From Caulobacteraceae bacterium (lineage in GTDB: Bacteria; Pseudomonadota; Alphaproteobacteria; Caulobacterales; Caulobacteraceae): a stretch of DNA of 14,885 nt. This document shows positions 1 through 10,155 of this stretch, in pieces. The notes below the pieces were generated by a model. The model was not told where the DNA came from. It made no database searches and saw nothing but the letters and a program-made list of their open reading frames with translations. The stretch covers positions 1,614 through 16,498 of the forward strand of contig PLFA01000144.1 of the NCBI GenBank assembly GCA_003136615.1, read 5' to 3'. Numbering within the stretch: position 1 is the stretch's first letter; each line of letters starts with the position of its first letter. A program made the translations under genes and the position numbers.

Positions 1-204
1 CGCCACGAGTTTCGCGACGGCCGCGCCCGTTATGAGGAAGTCAGCGACACCCATCACGACCATCTTATCGATATGAAAAGCGGCGCCGTGGTGGAATTCA
101 TCGACGAAGAGATCGAGGCCTTGCAACAGGCGGTCGCCAAACGCCTGGGATACCGGCTGGTGGACCACCGCCTGGAGCTCTATGCCGTGCCCGCAGATGA
201 GTGA
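1..204 (+). CDS. fur: Ferric uptake regulator Fur, C-terminal part (5' end outside window)
   Basis: Frame 1 is open from the first base to a TGA at 202-204 and gives the last 67 residues of a Fur-family metal-dependent repressor. The recognisable part is the dimerisation and metal-binding stretch [12 protein letters not shown] followed by [10 protein letters not shown], which matches the His/Asp-rich signature of Fur proteins. Fur normally binds Fe(II) and represses iron-uptake genes from the cytoplasm; that is family knowledge. The DNA-binding winged helix lies upstream and cannot be seen. No cysteine is present in this segment, so a C-terminal structural zinc Cys pair is lacking here. The stop overlaps the start of miaB, which suggests cotranscription. 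A paralogue such as Irr, Mur or Zur cannot be fully excluded, but the HHDH motif favours Fur or Mur. Confidence 0.88.
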   Translation, partial: RHEFRDGRARYEEVSDTHHDHLIDMKSGAVVEFIDEEIEALQQAVAKRLGYRLVDHRLELYAVPADE

Positions 205-1549
205 GCCCACCCCCAAACGCGTCCCAAAGCGCCTATTTATCAGGACTTATGGATGCCAAATGAATGTTCTCGACAGCGAGCGCATGGCGGATGTTCTGGC
301 GCCGCTCGGCTATAGCCTGTCAGACACGCCCGATGACGCCGATCTCGTGGTCCTGAACACCTGCCATATTCGGGAGAAGGCGACCGAGAAGGTCTATTCG
401 GAACTGGGCCGGATAAAGGCCCTCAAGACTGCTCGGGCCGAGGCCGGCGAGACGATGCTTATCGCCGTCGCGGGGTGCGTCGCCCAGGCCGAAGGGGCCG
501 AGATCATGCGCCGCCAGAGCGCCGTGGATCTGGTCATCGGGCCCCAAAGCTATCACCGTCTCCCGGAGCTGATCGCACGCACGCACCGGGCGGGCGGGGA
601 GCGCCTGGCGGCGGATTTCGAGGCCGCAGCGAAGTTCGACGCCCTGCCGAAAGACCGCAACGCGCGGGGGGTGACGGCCTTCCTCACCGTGCAGGAGGGC
701 TGCGACAGGTTCTGCACCTTCTGCGTGGTGCCCTATACGCGGGGGGCGGAGGTTTCTCGGCCCGCCGAGGCGATCGCGTCGGAGGCGCGGGGTCTTGCCG
801 CCAAAGGCGTGCGCGAGATCACGCTGCTCGGCCAGAACGTCAATGCCTGGAACGGCGAGGGCGCACGGGGCCTGGCAGGCCTCATCCGACAGCTCGCGAC
901 CATCCCGGGGCTGGCGCGGATTCGCTACGCCACGAGCCATCCGGCGGATATGGATGACGCCCTGATCGCCGCCCATGGGGAGGTTTCGGCCCTCATGCCC
1001 TACTTGCATCTGCCCGTTCAGGCGGGTTCCGACCGCGTCCTGCGCGCCATGAACCGCGCGCACACGGCGGACAGCTACATTCGCACCATTGAGAAGGTCC
1101 GGGCCGCACGGCCAGACATCGCCATCTCCGGCGACTTCATCGTGGGCTTTCCCGGCGAGAGCGAAGCGGACTTCGAAGCGACACTCGCCCTGGTCAAGGA
1201 GGTCGGCTACGCGAGCGCTTTCTCCTTCAAATATTCCCGCCGGCCGGGGACGCCGGCCGCCGCCCTCCCGGGCCAGGTGGATGAGGCGGTCAAGGGCGAA
1301 CGCCTGGCCAGGCTCCAGGCGCTCTTGGAGAGCCAGCAGCGCGCCTTCAACGCCCACCAAGTTGGGCGGACATGCCCGATCCTTCTGGAAAAGCCCGGCC
1401 GACTGCCGGGCCAATTTATCGGGCGCAGCCCCTATCTCCAATCGGTCCATTGCGACGCTGAGCTGAGCCAGATTGGCAAGATCATTCCTGTGGAGATCAC
1501 AGCGTCGGGCCATAACAGCCTCTCGGGCCGCATTCTGGAAATGGCTTGA
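197..1549 (+). CDS. miaB: tRNA-2-methylthio-N6-isopentenyladenosine-37 synthase MiaB
   Basis: Radical SAM methylthiotransferase that converts i6A37 to ms2i6A37 in tRNAs reading UNN codons. From ATG 197 it is 450 residues, a normal length. The N-terminal UPF0004 domain carries the three auxiliary cluster cysteines C20 (TYGCQMN), C56 (NTCHIRE) and C94 (AGCVAQ). The radical SAM cluster is C169, C173 and C176 in the [17 protein letters not shown] motif. A TRAM RNA-binding domain occupies roughly the last 70 residues. ATG 197 overlaps the fur stop by 8 bases. A second in-frame ATG at 182 has a GGAG only 4 bases upstream and would add five residues, so the start is not settled. The stop TGA overlaps the TTG of phoH. 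Enzyme family assignment is secure; the long antisense reading frame over this gene is a shadow. Confidence 0.97.
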   Translation: MSEPTPKRVPKRLFIRTYGCQMNVLDSERMADVLAPLGYSLSDTPDDADLVVLNTCHIREKATEKVYSELGRIKALKTARAEAGETMLIAVAGCVAQAEGAEIMRRQSAVDLVIGPQSYHRLPELIARTHRAGGERLAADFEAAAKFDALPKDRNARGVTAFLTVQEGCDRFCTFCVVPYTRGAEVSRPAEAIASEARGLAAKGVREITLLGQNVNAWNGEGARGLAGLIRQLATIPGLARIRYATSHPADMDDALIAAHGEVSALMPYLHLPVQAGSDRVLRAMNRAHTADSYIRTIEKVRAARPDIAISGDFIVGFPGESEADFEATLALVKEVGYASAFSFKYSRRPGTPAAALPGQVDEAVKGERLARLQALLESQQRAFNAHQVGRTCPILLEKPGRLPGQFIGRSPYLQSVHCDAELSQIGKIIPVEITASGHNSLSGRILEMA

Positions 1550-2490
1550 GGCGCGGACCTTCCGAGTTTGTGCCTCTGGCGGATGAGGCGGTGCGCGCCG
1601 TGGCTGGTCCCGGCGGACGTCACGTCGCCCTGATCGAGGACGCGTTCAAGGTGCTCGTTGAGACGCCTGGCGGCGGGGTTTCCCTCAACGGCGAAGCGGA
1701 CGCCCGGCGCGGCGCCAAGCGCGCCATCGAATCCCTGGCGGGGCGGGTGGCGGGTCACCTTGAGATCACACCATCCGATGTGCGCCTGGCCATCGACGAA
1801 GCGCGGGTGGGGTCCGGCGGGGCTCCGCATCACGTATCAAGGCGCGGGGCTGTCGCCGCCAAGACCGCCTCCCAGGCGCGCTATCTGGAGGCACTCGCGG
1901 ATCACGATCTGGTCTTTGGCCTGGGTCCCGCCGGGACCGGCAAGACCTTCCTGGCCGTGGCCCACGGCGCTGGACTTCTGCGGTCTGGCGCGGTTGAGAG
2001 GCTTGTGGTGACCCGCCCCGCGGTGGAGGCGGGGGAGCGCCTGGGGTTTCTACCGGGCGACCTGACCGAAAAGGTCGATCCCTACATGGCCCCTGTGTGG
2101 GAGGCCCTGACCACGATCTTGGGCGCGGACGCCCTGCGCCGCCGGCGCGAGCGCGCGGAGATTGAGGTCGCCCCCATCGCCTTCATGCGAGGGAGAACTC
2201 TTAGCCATGCCTTTATCATCGTGGATGAAGCCCAGAACACCAGCCGCCTGCAGATGAAGATGGTGCTGACCCGGATCGGCGATGGCTCGCGCATGGTCGT
2301 CACGGGTGATCCAAGCCAAGTCGACCTGCTCAATGCCGCCGATTCCGGACTGGCCCACGCGGTGGGGCTACTCACCGGTGTGGAGGGGGTCGCCGTGACC
2401 CATTTCACCGCCGCCGATGTGGTGCGTCACCCCTTGGTGGGCCGGATCGTGAAAGCCTATGACGCTGATGCCGCGCGGCGGGCGCCATGA
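1546..2490 (+). CDS. phoH: PhoH-like ATPase (YbeZ type)
   Basis: Cytoplasmic P-loop ATPase of the PhoH/YbeZ family, 314 residues, usual length. Walker A is GPAGTGKT at about 127-134 and Walker B is IIVDEAQN at about 224-231, followed by the sensor-like [11 protein letters not shown] near 251-261. The N-terminal ~95 residues form the KH-like region seen in this family. The start is TTG 1546, whose TG belongs to the miaB stop (TTGA overlap), with a weak GGAA about five bases upstream; no better start gives the N-terminal domain. In many bacteria YbeZ works with the RNase YbeY, whose gene follows directly in an ATGA overlap. The exact biochemical role of the family (RNA helicase or NTPase) is still poorly fixed, so the name describes family rather than proven activity. 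Confidence 0.94.
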   Translation: MRRGPSEFVPLADEAVRAVAGPGGRHVALIEDAFKVLVETPGGGVSLNGEADARRGAKRAIESLAGRVAGHLEITPSDVRLAIDEARVGSGGAPHHVSRRGAVAAKTASQARYLEALADHDLVFGLGPAGTGKTFLAVAHGAGLLRSGAVERLVVTRPAVEAGERLGFLPGDLTEKVDPYMAPVWEALTTILGADALRRRRERAEIEVAPIAFMRGRTLSHAFIIVDEAQNTSRLQMKMVLTRIGDGSRMVVTGDPSQVDLLNAADSGLAHAVGLLTGVEGVAVTHFTAADVVRHPLVGRIVKAYDADAARRAP

Positions 2491-2954
2491 TCACGGTCGA
2501 TGTGGCGATGACCTGTCTCGCCTGGCGCGAGGCGGTTCCTGAAGTGGAAGCCCTGATCCAGGGAGCCGCCGGAGCCATTAATGCGGAGGGTGAAGCGGCC
2601 GTGCTGCTCACTGACAACGACCATGTCCGCGAGCTCAATAGCCGCTTCCGGGGCAAGAATTCCCCCACCAATGTGCTGTCCTTCCCCGCCGGGCCCAACC
2701 CCATGGGGCTCTTGGGGGATGTGGCCCTGGCCTATGGCGTGTGCGAAGGCGAAGCGCGCGCCCAGGGCAAACCTCTCGCCGATCACCTGCGGCACCTCGT
2801 GGTGCATGGCCTCTTGCACCTCTTGGGCTATGATCATGAAGACGACGCCGATGGTGATGTGATGGAGGCTTTAGAGCGTTCAATCCTCGGACGATTGGGC
2901 GTGCCCGATCCCTACCGCGAAACCGTCCATGACCGACTCTCAGCGGAGCCCTGA
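2487..2954 (+). CDS. ybeY: Endoribonuclease YbeY
   Basis: UPF0054 metal-dependent endoribonuclease needed for 16S rRNA 3' maturation and 70S quality control. The protein is 155 residues, typical length. The zinc motif HGLLHLLGYDH is intact with H107, H111 and H117, and the preceding NVLSFP segment (62-67) is also characteristic. ATG 2487 overlaps the phoH stop as ATGA, consistent with translational coupling to its partner gene. Its 3' end overlaps the corC-like gene by 26 bases. Nothing appears missing or altered. Confidence 0.97.
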   Translation: MITVDVAMTCLAWREAVPEVEALIQGAAGAINAEGEAAVLLTDNDHVRELNSRFRGKNSPTNVLSFPAGPNPMGLLGDVALAYGVCEGEARAQGKPLADHLRHLVVHGLLHLLGYDHEDDADGDVMEALERSILGRLGVPDPYRETVHDRLSAEP

Positions 2955-3810
2955 GGCCATCGACACCCCAGCGAGGCCGCCCTCGCCGCTGGGGGGACTC
3001 CTGCGGCGCCTGCCCTGGGGAAAGCGTGGGCTTAAGCCGGGCGGAAATGGCGCCGCTCCAGCTGTCGAGGACGCGGGCGCGGCCCTACGCAGCCAGGCTG
3101 AGGCCTTCCAGACCATCACGGTCGGCGACGTCATGACCCCTCGCGCCGACATAACGGCGGTGGAGCTCTCGACGCCCTTCGCGCAGGTTGTGGCGGCTTT
3201 CGCGGAGAGTGAGCACTCGCGAATTCCCGTCTATCGGGAGACCCTGGACGATCCGGTGGGGGTGGCGCACCTCAGGGACGTCTTTCGCCTCATGGCCGAC
3301 CCCGTTCAGACCGTGAACCCGCAGGCGGAAGTGCTCGCGCGCCTGAAGCGCCCCACGCTCTATGTCCCGGCCTCCATGCGCGCCGCCGATCTTCTGGTGC
3401 GAATGCAGGCCAACCGAATCCACATGGCCATGGTGATCGATGAATTCGGCGGCGTGGACGGTCTGGTGACCCTCGAGGACGTGATTGAGTCCGTTGTGGG
3501 CGAGATCGATGATGAGCATGACGAGGCGTCCTCAAGCCAGGTCCTCGCGCGGGCCGGCGGCGTCTTCGAAATCGATGGCCGGCTGGCTCTGGAAGCCCTG
3601 GAGGCGGCTCTGGAGACACCCTTGGCGGCGCCTGATGAGGATGAGGCGGTCGAGACGGCCGCGGGGCTCGTCACCGCCCTCGTTGGGCGCGTGCCCGAGC
3701 GCGGCGAGGTGATCACGCACCCGGCTGGCTTCGAATTCGAAGTCACCGAGGCCGATCCCCGCCGGATCAAGCGCCTCAGGGTGCGACCCGCATCAAAGCC
3801 CGCCGCGTGA
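2929..3810 (+). CDS. corC: CorC/HlyC-family CBS-domain protein
   Basis: Soluble 293-residue protein with a CBS domain pair followed by the C-terminal CorC_HlyC (transporter-associated) domain. Landmarks are VMTPRADI at 68-75, the second CBS with [22 protein letters not shown] at about 172-193, and an acidic IDDEHDE linker before the final domain (about 205-290). The first 60 residues are proline- and charge-rich and low in conservation. No transmembrane segments are present, unlike the longer CorB/YfjD type. The family is linked to Mg/Co efflux, but for this position in alphaproteobacteria the real role is uncertain, so the symbol is by family and synteny. The start ATG lies inside the end of ybeY; no strong ribosome site is visible. 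The stop overlaps the GTG of lnt. Confidence 0.92.
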   Translation: MTDSQRSPEAIDTPARPPSPLGGLLRRLPWGKRGLKPGGNGAAPAVEDAGAALRSQAEAFQTITVGDVMTPRADITAVELSTPFAQVVAAFAESEHSRIPVYRETLDDPVGVAHLRDVFRLMADPVQTVNPQAEVLARLKRPTLYVPASMRAADLLVRMQANRIHMAMVIDEFGGVDGLVTLEDVIESVVGEIDDEHDEASSSQVLARAGGVFEIDGRLALEALEAALETPLAAPDEDEAVETAAGLVTALVGRVPERGEVITHPAGFEFEVTEADPRRIKRLRVRPASKPAA

Positions 3811-5471
3811 GGCGGAACAGGGTCCTGGGCGAGGATCGGCGGGATCGCGACGTGAAACCGGCGCCGGTGACGAGACGATTGCGCGGGTGGTCAAGGGCGC
3901 CTGCGCCGTTTGCTGGGCCCATTCCCATTATCCTGGCCATTGTCGCGGGACTCGCGGCGGCCTTCGCCCAGCCCCCCTGGGGCTTCCTGCCAGGGCTCCT
4001 GGGTTATGGCATGATGTTCCGTCTGGTCGATGCGGCTCAGGGTCCCGCGCGCTTGCGATCCGCCTTCTTCAGGGGGTGGCTGACGGGCTGCGCCTATTTC
4101 GCGGTCTCAGTTTGGTGGATCTCCGCGCCCTTCAAGGTCGACGCCCAGGATCAGGGATGGATGGGCCCCTTCGCCGTTCCCGTGGTGGCCATGTTCATGG
4201 CGCTCTTCTGGGGCGGCGCCTCATGCCTCTACCGGGCCCTGGCGGGGGCCGGGGCCATGCGGGCCCTATGGTTCGCTGCGGCCCTGGCGGGGTTTGAGTG
4301 GCTGCGTGGCCACATTTTGACGGGCTTTCCCTGGGATTTGCCCGGTGAGACCTGGGCCGCGGGCTCGCCGCTTTCCCAGACCGCGGCGTTCGTCGGCGCC
4401 TATGGCCTGACCTGGATTTCGCTCGCCGTGGCGGCGGCCCTGATGGTCGTGATGGAGGGAAGGGCGGGGCGGCGCTTGGCGGCTGGCGCCCTGGCGGTTC
4501 TCACGGGGCTTTGGGGAATGGGGTCTGAGCGCCTTGCTCACAGCCCGAACGTGAGACTGGGCGCGCCGATTGTGCGGATCGTGCAACCGGATGTGCAGCA
4601 ATCCAGCAAGTATGATCCCGCCATGTTCGCGGACATTGTGACCCGCTACGTCACGCTCACCGCCCGGCCCGCCGCGGGCCACCCGCCCGATGTTATCATC
4701 TGGCCCGAGGGCGCTATCCCCGCGGCGTTCGAGGACTATCTGGCGCCGGGAACCTGGACCCGTGACGCCATTGCCCAGGCTCTCCGCCCCGGCGAGACGC
4801 TCATCCTCGGCGGCTATCGTTTCGGCCGGGACGCACAAGGCAAGGACATCACCTTCAACAGCCTGGCGGGCGTCCGGGCCCTGGGGGGCGATGTCTCTGT
4901 AGAGGCCATCTATGACAAATATCGCCTGGTTCCCTTTGGCGAGTACATGCCCCTGGACGGCCTGGCGGGGCGCCTCGGCTTCAAGCAGATGGTGCATGTA
5001 GGCGATGGCTTTACGCCGGGGCCAAAACCGAAACCCATGCGCCTCGCCGGCCTACCGACATTTCAGCCCCTGATCTGCTACGAGGCGCTCTATCCTGGCT
5101 TCACCCGGGCCGGAACGCGGGCGAGCGGCCTTCGGCCAGACTGGATCGTGAATATTTCCAACGATGCCTGGTTTGGCGTGGGAAGCGGCCCGCTTCAGCA
5201 CTTCAACATGGCGAGCTACCGCGCCATTGAGGAGGGGCTTCCCATGGTGCGCGCCACGCCCACCGGGGTCTCGGCCATCATCGACGCCATGGGGCGCGCC
5301 CTGCCCGGCAAACGTCTGGGCATCGGCGCCTTTGGCTTTATCGACGGACCCCTGCCGGGCGCTCTTCCCCCGACCCTTTATGACCTCCAGGGCGACGGCC
5401 TGTTCTTTCTGGCCTTGGCCCTATCCCTGGTGGGATGCGCATGGCCTGAATTGAGAAAGCGCCGCGCCTGA
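3807..5471 (+). CDS. lnt: Apolipoprotein N-acyltransferase Lnt
   Basis: Inner-membrane enzyme that adds the third acyl chain to the N-terminal cysteine of lipoproteins. The 554-residue protein has several hydrophobic helices (about 38-55, 60-75, 93-107, 120-138, 150-167, 194-215, 226-240 and a last one near 531-546) flanking a periplasmic nitrilase domain at about 253-515. The catalytic triad is visible: E301 in [10 protein letters not shown]371 in [14 protein letters not shown] and C424 in [15 protein letters not shown] at 452-457 is also typical. The first start is GTG 3807 in a GTGA overlap with the preceding stop. GTG 3852 would remove 15 polar, basic residues and is equally possible, since neither has a clear ribosome site. 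The stop TGA at 5469-5471 overlaps the proposed trmB CTG. Confidence 0.96.
   Translation: MRRNRVLGEDRRDRDVKPAPVTRRLRGWSRAPAPFAGPIPIILAIVAGLAAAFAQPPWGFLPGLLGYGMMFRLVDAAQGPARLRSAFFRGWLTGCAYFAVSVWWISAPFKVDAQDQGWMGPFAVPVVAMFMALFWGGASCLYRALAGAGAMRALWFAAALAGFEWLRGHILTGFPWDLPGETWAAGSPLSQTAAFVGAYGLTWISLAVAAALMVVMEGRAGRRLAAGALAVLTGLWGMGSERLAHSPNVRLGAPIVRIVQPDVQQSSKYDPAMFADIVTRYVTLTARPAAGHPPDVIIWPEGAIPAAFEDYLAPGTWTRDAIAQALRPGETLILGGYRFGRDAQGKDITFNSLAGVRALGGDVSVEAIYDKYRLVPFGEYMPLDGLAGRLGFKQMVHVGDGFTPGPKPKPMRLAGLPTFQPLICYEALYPGFTRAGTRASGLRPDWIVNISNDAWFGVGSGPLQHFNMASYRAIEEGLPMVRATPTGVSAIIDAMGRALPGKRLGIGAFGFIDGPLPGALPPTLYDLQGDGLFFLALALSLVGCAWPELRKRRA
5453..5459 (+). promoter_or_regulatory. Purine-rich ribosome-site-like sequence before the trmB CTG
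   Basis: GAGAAAG sits inside the 3' end of lnt, with eight bases between it and CTG 5468. It is only a partial match to the anti-Shine-Dalgarno complement, but its spacing is right and it supports CTG 5468 over the upstream ATT 5450 as the trmB start. Inference only. Confidence 0.35.
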
Positions 5472-6157
5472 CCGGTCCGGACGAACACGCCCCGCAACGC
5501 CCCCTGCGTTCTTTCGGGCGCATTCGCGGGCGCGCGCTTAAGCCCCGGCAAGCTGAGCTGATCACGAGCCTGCTCCCGCGCTTGGCTGTCCCGCCCGGGC
5601 CCGTCAACCTACACGACCTGGCCCCCGAGGCCCGAGAGACCTGGCTGGAAATCGGCTTTGGCGGCGGCGAGCATCTCGCCGGTCAGGCGGCGCGCAACCC
5701 AGGCGTGCTCATCTTAGGCGCCGAGCCCTTCGTCAATGGCCTCGGCAGCGCTCTGCGTCATATCGCGGAGGCCGATCTCACCAATGTCCGGTTGCACGCC
5801 GGCGACGCCCGCGAGCTTATGGCCGCACTTCCGAACGCCAGTCTCTCTCGCGTGTTCATCCTGTTCCCCGATCCCTGGCCCAAGACCCGGCATCAGAAGC
5901 GGCGTCTGCTTCAGCCCGACTTCGTCCGAGACATCGCGCGCCTCCTGAGCCCTCGCGGGACTCTCAGGGTCGCCACGGACTGGGCCGACTATGCCGACCA
6001 GTGTCTGAGGGTGATCACGGCCACCCCCGGTCTGACCTGGACCGCTGAATGCGCCAATGACTGGCGAAACCCGCCGCCCGACCACATCTCCACGCGGTAT
6101 GAGCTGAAGCGTCTTGGCGATTGCGCGCCTATCTTCCTGGAGTTCACGCGCCTCTGA
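5468..6157 (+). CDS. trmB: tRNA (guanine-N7-)-methyltransferase TrmB, apparent CTG start
   Basis: AdoMet-dependent enzyme that makes m7G46 in tRNA. Read from CTG 5468 it has 229 residues, a usual length. The N-terminal family signature RSFGRIRGRALKPRQAEL (about 14-31) is coded upstream of the first canonical start, TTG 5582, so starting there would cut 38 residues including this conserved part. The AdoMet loop is EIGFGGGEH (61-69), PDPWPKTRHQKRRL is at 135-148, and the closing TRYE is at 209-212. The frame opens after a TGA at 5447-5449, and between there and 5582 there is no ATG, GTG or TTG. CTG 5468 overlaps the lnt stop (CTGA). Neighbouring HTH and metK genes expected here in many alphaproteobacteria are absent. 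Function is secure; the start codon is inferred. Confidence 0.93.
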   Translation: MTGPDEHAPQRPLRSFGRIRGRALKPRQAELITSLLPRLAVPPGPVNLHDLAPEARETWLEIGFGGGEHLAGQAARNPGVLILGAEPFVNGLGSALRHIAEADLTNVRLHAGDARELMAALPNASLSRVFILFPDPWPKTRHQKRRLLQPDFVRDIARLLSPRGTLRVATDWADYADQCLRVITATPGLTWTAECANDWRNPPPDHISTRYELKRLGDCAPIFLEFTRL

Positions 6158-6167
6158 CTTAGCTCCC

Positions 6168-6201
6168 GTTTGGGGCGTCACTCTCTCCAAGCTCGATTTT
6201 T
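6168..6201 (+). terminator. Possible weak terminator or leader hairpin between trmB and obgE
   Basis: GTTTGG (6168-6173) can pair with CCAAGC (6187-6192), with one G-T wobble, and is followed four bases later by five T residues (6197-6201). The stem is short and not GC-rich, so termination, if any, would be partial. The 73-base gap is one of only two larger gaps in the plus-strand block and is a reasonable place for an operon boundary. Confidence 0.25.
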
Positions 6202-6203
6202 AG

Positions 6204-8412
<2,209 letters not shown>

Positions 8413-8416
<4 letters not shown>

Positions 8417-9126
8417 TCGGTCGTACGCCGCACGCCCGGCGAGCGCCTAGCGCGGGGCGTCCCGCCGCCCTTCGCGCGGGGCTGCGCTTGGCGGGCGGCC
8501 TCAAGGTGGGTCTCTATGGGGGCACCTTCGATCCGCCCCATGAGGGTCATCGTCATGTCGCCGAGGAGGCGCGCCGGCGTCTGGGTCTTGATCGGGTCAT
8601 CTGGCTGGTGACGCCTGGCAATCCCCTCAAGACTTTGCGACCAACGAGCCGACTTGCCGAGCGCATCGCCCTGGCCCGACGCGGGGTCAGGGGACCGACC
8701 TGGAGCGTATCGGACATCGAAACGCGCATCGGTTCCCGCTACACCGTCGATACGGTGCGCTGGCTCAGGGCCCGTTATCCCGCCGTGCGATTCGTCTGGA
8801 TCATGGGAGCGGACAGCTTGGCCAGCTTTCACCTTTGGAAGGGCTGGGCGGATCTGGCCGCCGAGGTTCCCATCGCCGTGATCTCTCGGCCCCATGTGGC
8901 GCTGCGAAGCCGTTTTTCACCCATGGCCCGGCGATTTGCCGGCGCGCGACTGCCGGTGGCGCGCGCAGCGTCCCTTGCCACGTCGCCGGCGCCCGCCTGG
9001 ATCTATATTCCTGCGCCATTCCGTTATGTGTCCTCGACGGCGCTTCGCGATTCAGACCTGAAAAGCCTCGGCGCTCGTGCTATAAAGGGAACAGATTTTT
9101 CTATTGAGGCGCCCCCTGACCCCTGA
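8413..9126 (+). CDS. nadD: Nicotinate-nucleotide adenylyltransferase NadD
   Basis: Adenylates nicotinate mononucleotide to deamido-NAD in NAD synthesis. The Rossmann nucleotidyltransferase core begins at [16 protein letters not shown] (31-46), with the HxGH-type ATP site at its end. WIMGADSL at 129-136 and the ISSTxxR-like VSSTALR at 206-212 are intact. About 30 basic, low-conservation residues precede the core if ATG 8413 is used; that ATG overlaps the proB stop as ATGA. TTG 8488 or GTG 8506 could serve as later starts but have no clear ribosome site. Length 237 residues. It is followed by rsfS with a 23-base offset past the nadD stop when the TTG 9149 start is used, the common nadD-rsfS-rlmH order. 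Confidence 0.95.
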
Positions 9127-9135
9127 TCGAACTCC

Positions 9136-9144
9136 GGAGAGAGG
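9136..9144 (+). promoter_or_regulatory. Strong Shine-Dalgarno for rsfS
   Basis: GGAGAGAGG precedes TTG 9149 by four to nine bases depending on the register used. It is the clearest ribosome site on the plus strand here. It decides the rsfS start in favour of TTG 9149 over TTG 9104 (inside nadD) and the downstream ATGs at 9206 and 9251, which lack one. Confidence 0.6.
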
Positions 9145-9148
9145 CTCT

Positions 9149-9604
9149 TTGGCCAAACCCACTCGGGCTAAGGCCCCTTCGCCAGCCCCCGCCATTCACA
9201 GGGGCATGGGTCCCACCAACCTGGGTCCCACCATAACGAGTGGCGCCGACATGGCGCCGCGCACGCCCCTCGAAACGCTTCTCCTGGATCGTCTCGATGA
9301 CGAAAAAGCCCAGGACATCGTGTTCATTGATCTGGCCGGTCAAAGCTCGGTGGCAGATGGGCTGATCATCGCCTCCGGTCGCTCTCAACGGCATGTCGGC
9401 GCCATGGCCGATCATCTTTTGCGGACCTTGAAAGACCAAGGCTACGGTCGGGCCCGAGTCGAAGGTTTGCCCGGGTGCGACTGGGTGTTAATCGATGTGG
9501 GCGATGTGATCGTTCATCTCTTCCGCCCGGAAGTGCGCGGGTTCTACAATATCGAGAAGATCTGGTCGGTGGACTCCGGCCATCGCGGCGTCAGCGCCCA
9601 CTGA
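9149..9604 (+). CDS. rsfS: Ribosomal silencing factor RsfS
   Basis: RsfS/Iojap protein that binds uL14 on the 50S subunit and blocks subunit joining when nutrients are low. From TTG 9149 it has 151 residues; the family core begins near ETLLLDRLDDEKAQDIVFIDL (around residue 40) and includes DGLIIASGRSQRHV and the closing DWVLIDVGDVIVHLF followed by RGFYNIEKIW. The first ~35 residues are a basic, proline-rich extension with a small tandem repeat (GPTNL-GPTIT). ATG 9251 would give a 117-residue protein close to the minimal family length, but it has no ribosome site. The stop TGA at 9602-9604 overlaps a CTG that may start rlmH. Confidence 0.93.
   Translation: MAKPTRAKAPSPAPAIHRGMGPTNLGPTITSGADMAPRTPLETLLLDRLDDEKAQDIVFIDLAGQSSVADGLIIASGRSQRHVGAMADHLLRTLKDQGYGRARVEGLPGCDWVLIDVGDVIVHLFRPEVRGFYNIEKIWSVDSGHRGVSAH
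9208..9232 (+). repeat. Imperfect 15-bp tandem repeat inside rsfS
   Basis: GGGTCCCACC occurs at 9208-9217 and again at 9223-9232, a period of 15 bases, so the frame is kept and five codons are duplicated (GPTNL then GPTIT). It lies in the non-conserved N-terminal extension of RsfS. Confidence 0.7.
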
Positions 9605-9606
9605 GC

Positions 9607-10071
9607 CTGAAGATCTCGCTTCTCTGCGTTGGGCGGCTGGGGGATTGCCCAGAATCCCGCCTGGCCGCGGATTGGGCCGCCCGGGCGACGAGCACCGGGC
9701 GCGTCCATGGCCTGGGGCCCGTGGAGATCATCGAGGTTGAGGGCCGAAAGACGGGCAAGGCGTCCGAGGCCGAGGCCCTGAGCGCTCGGCTTGAGGATAG
9801 CTTTATCATCGCGTGCGACGAACACGCGGCCGCCCTCTCCTCGCGCGGCCTCGCCGACCTTTTGACGCGGCTGAAAGACGGTGGAATCGCGCGTCTCGTC
9901 TTCGTGGTGGGAGGCGCCGATGGCCTGGATGCGGCGGTTCTGTCCCGGGCGGACCGGAAGATTGCCTTCGGCCCTCAGACCTGGCCCCATGCCCTTGTCC
10001 GCGCCATGTTGGCCGAACAGGTCTATCGCGCCGCCACCCTCATGGCCGGCACGCCCTATCACCGGGATTGA
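9607..10071 (+). CDS. rlmH: 23S rRNA pseudouridine-1915 N3-methyltransferase RlmH, apparent CTG start
   Basis: SPOUT-family methyltransferase that makes m3-pseudouridine 1915 in helix 69 of 23S rRNA. From CTG 9607 it is 154 residues and begins MKISLLCVGRL, exactly where the family normally starts. The AdoMet knot shows VFVVGGADGLD at about 98-108 and the C-terminal signature TWPHALVRAMLAEQVYRA with final PYHR. There is no ATG, GTG or TTG in frame between GTG 9475 (which would add 44 unrelated residues and overlap rsfS by about 130 bases) and a GTG deep inside at 9721. CTG 9601, overlapping the rsfS stop as CTGA, would add two residues and is the alternative. No Shine-Dalgarno is visible, so coupling to rsfS translation is likely. 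Function secure; start inferred. Confidence 0.93.
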   Translation: MKISLLCVGRLGDCPESRLAADWAARATSTGRVHGLGPVEIIEVEGRKTGKASEAEALSARLEDSFIIACDEHAAALSSRGLADLLTRLKDGGIARLVFVVGGADGLDAAVLSRADRKIAFGPQTWPHALVRAMLAEQVYRAATLMAGTPYHRD

Positions 10072-10155
10072 AGGCCCCTGTTCAAGCGAGCCGTTCTGTA
10101 GGAATGTCTGAAGAAAAGGGGACCCGCCGCCTCAATTTCGGCGCGGCTATCGGAC

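Noticed and set aside
320..1513. 397-residue open frame on the minus strand over miaB
   Set aside because: It lies entirely antisense to a secure miaB, shows no domain resemblance and is the usual result of high-GC codon bias.
4266..4997. 243-residue minus-strand frame over lnt
   Set aside because: Antisense shadow; low-complexity Arg/Gly/Pro composition and no family features.
5582..6157. Short TrmB starting at TTG 5582
   Set aside because: It removes the conserved RSFGRIRG...KPRQ region and would leave an unexplained 110-base coding-like gap after lnt.
10068..10085. TTGAA/TTCAA inverted repeat at the end of rlmH as terminator or operator
   Set aside because: Only five AT-rich pairs with no T run and no second copy, so chance is the simplest explanation.
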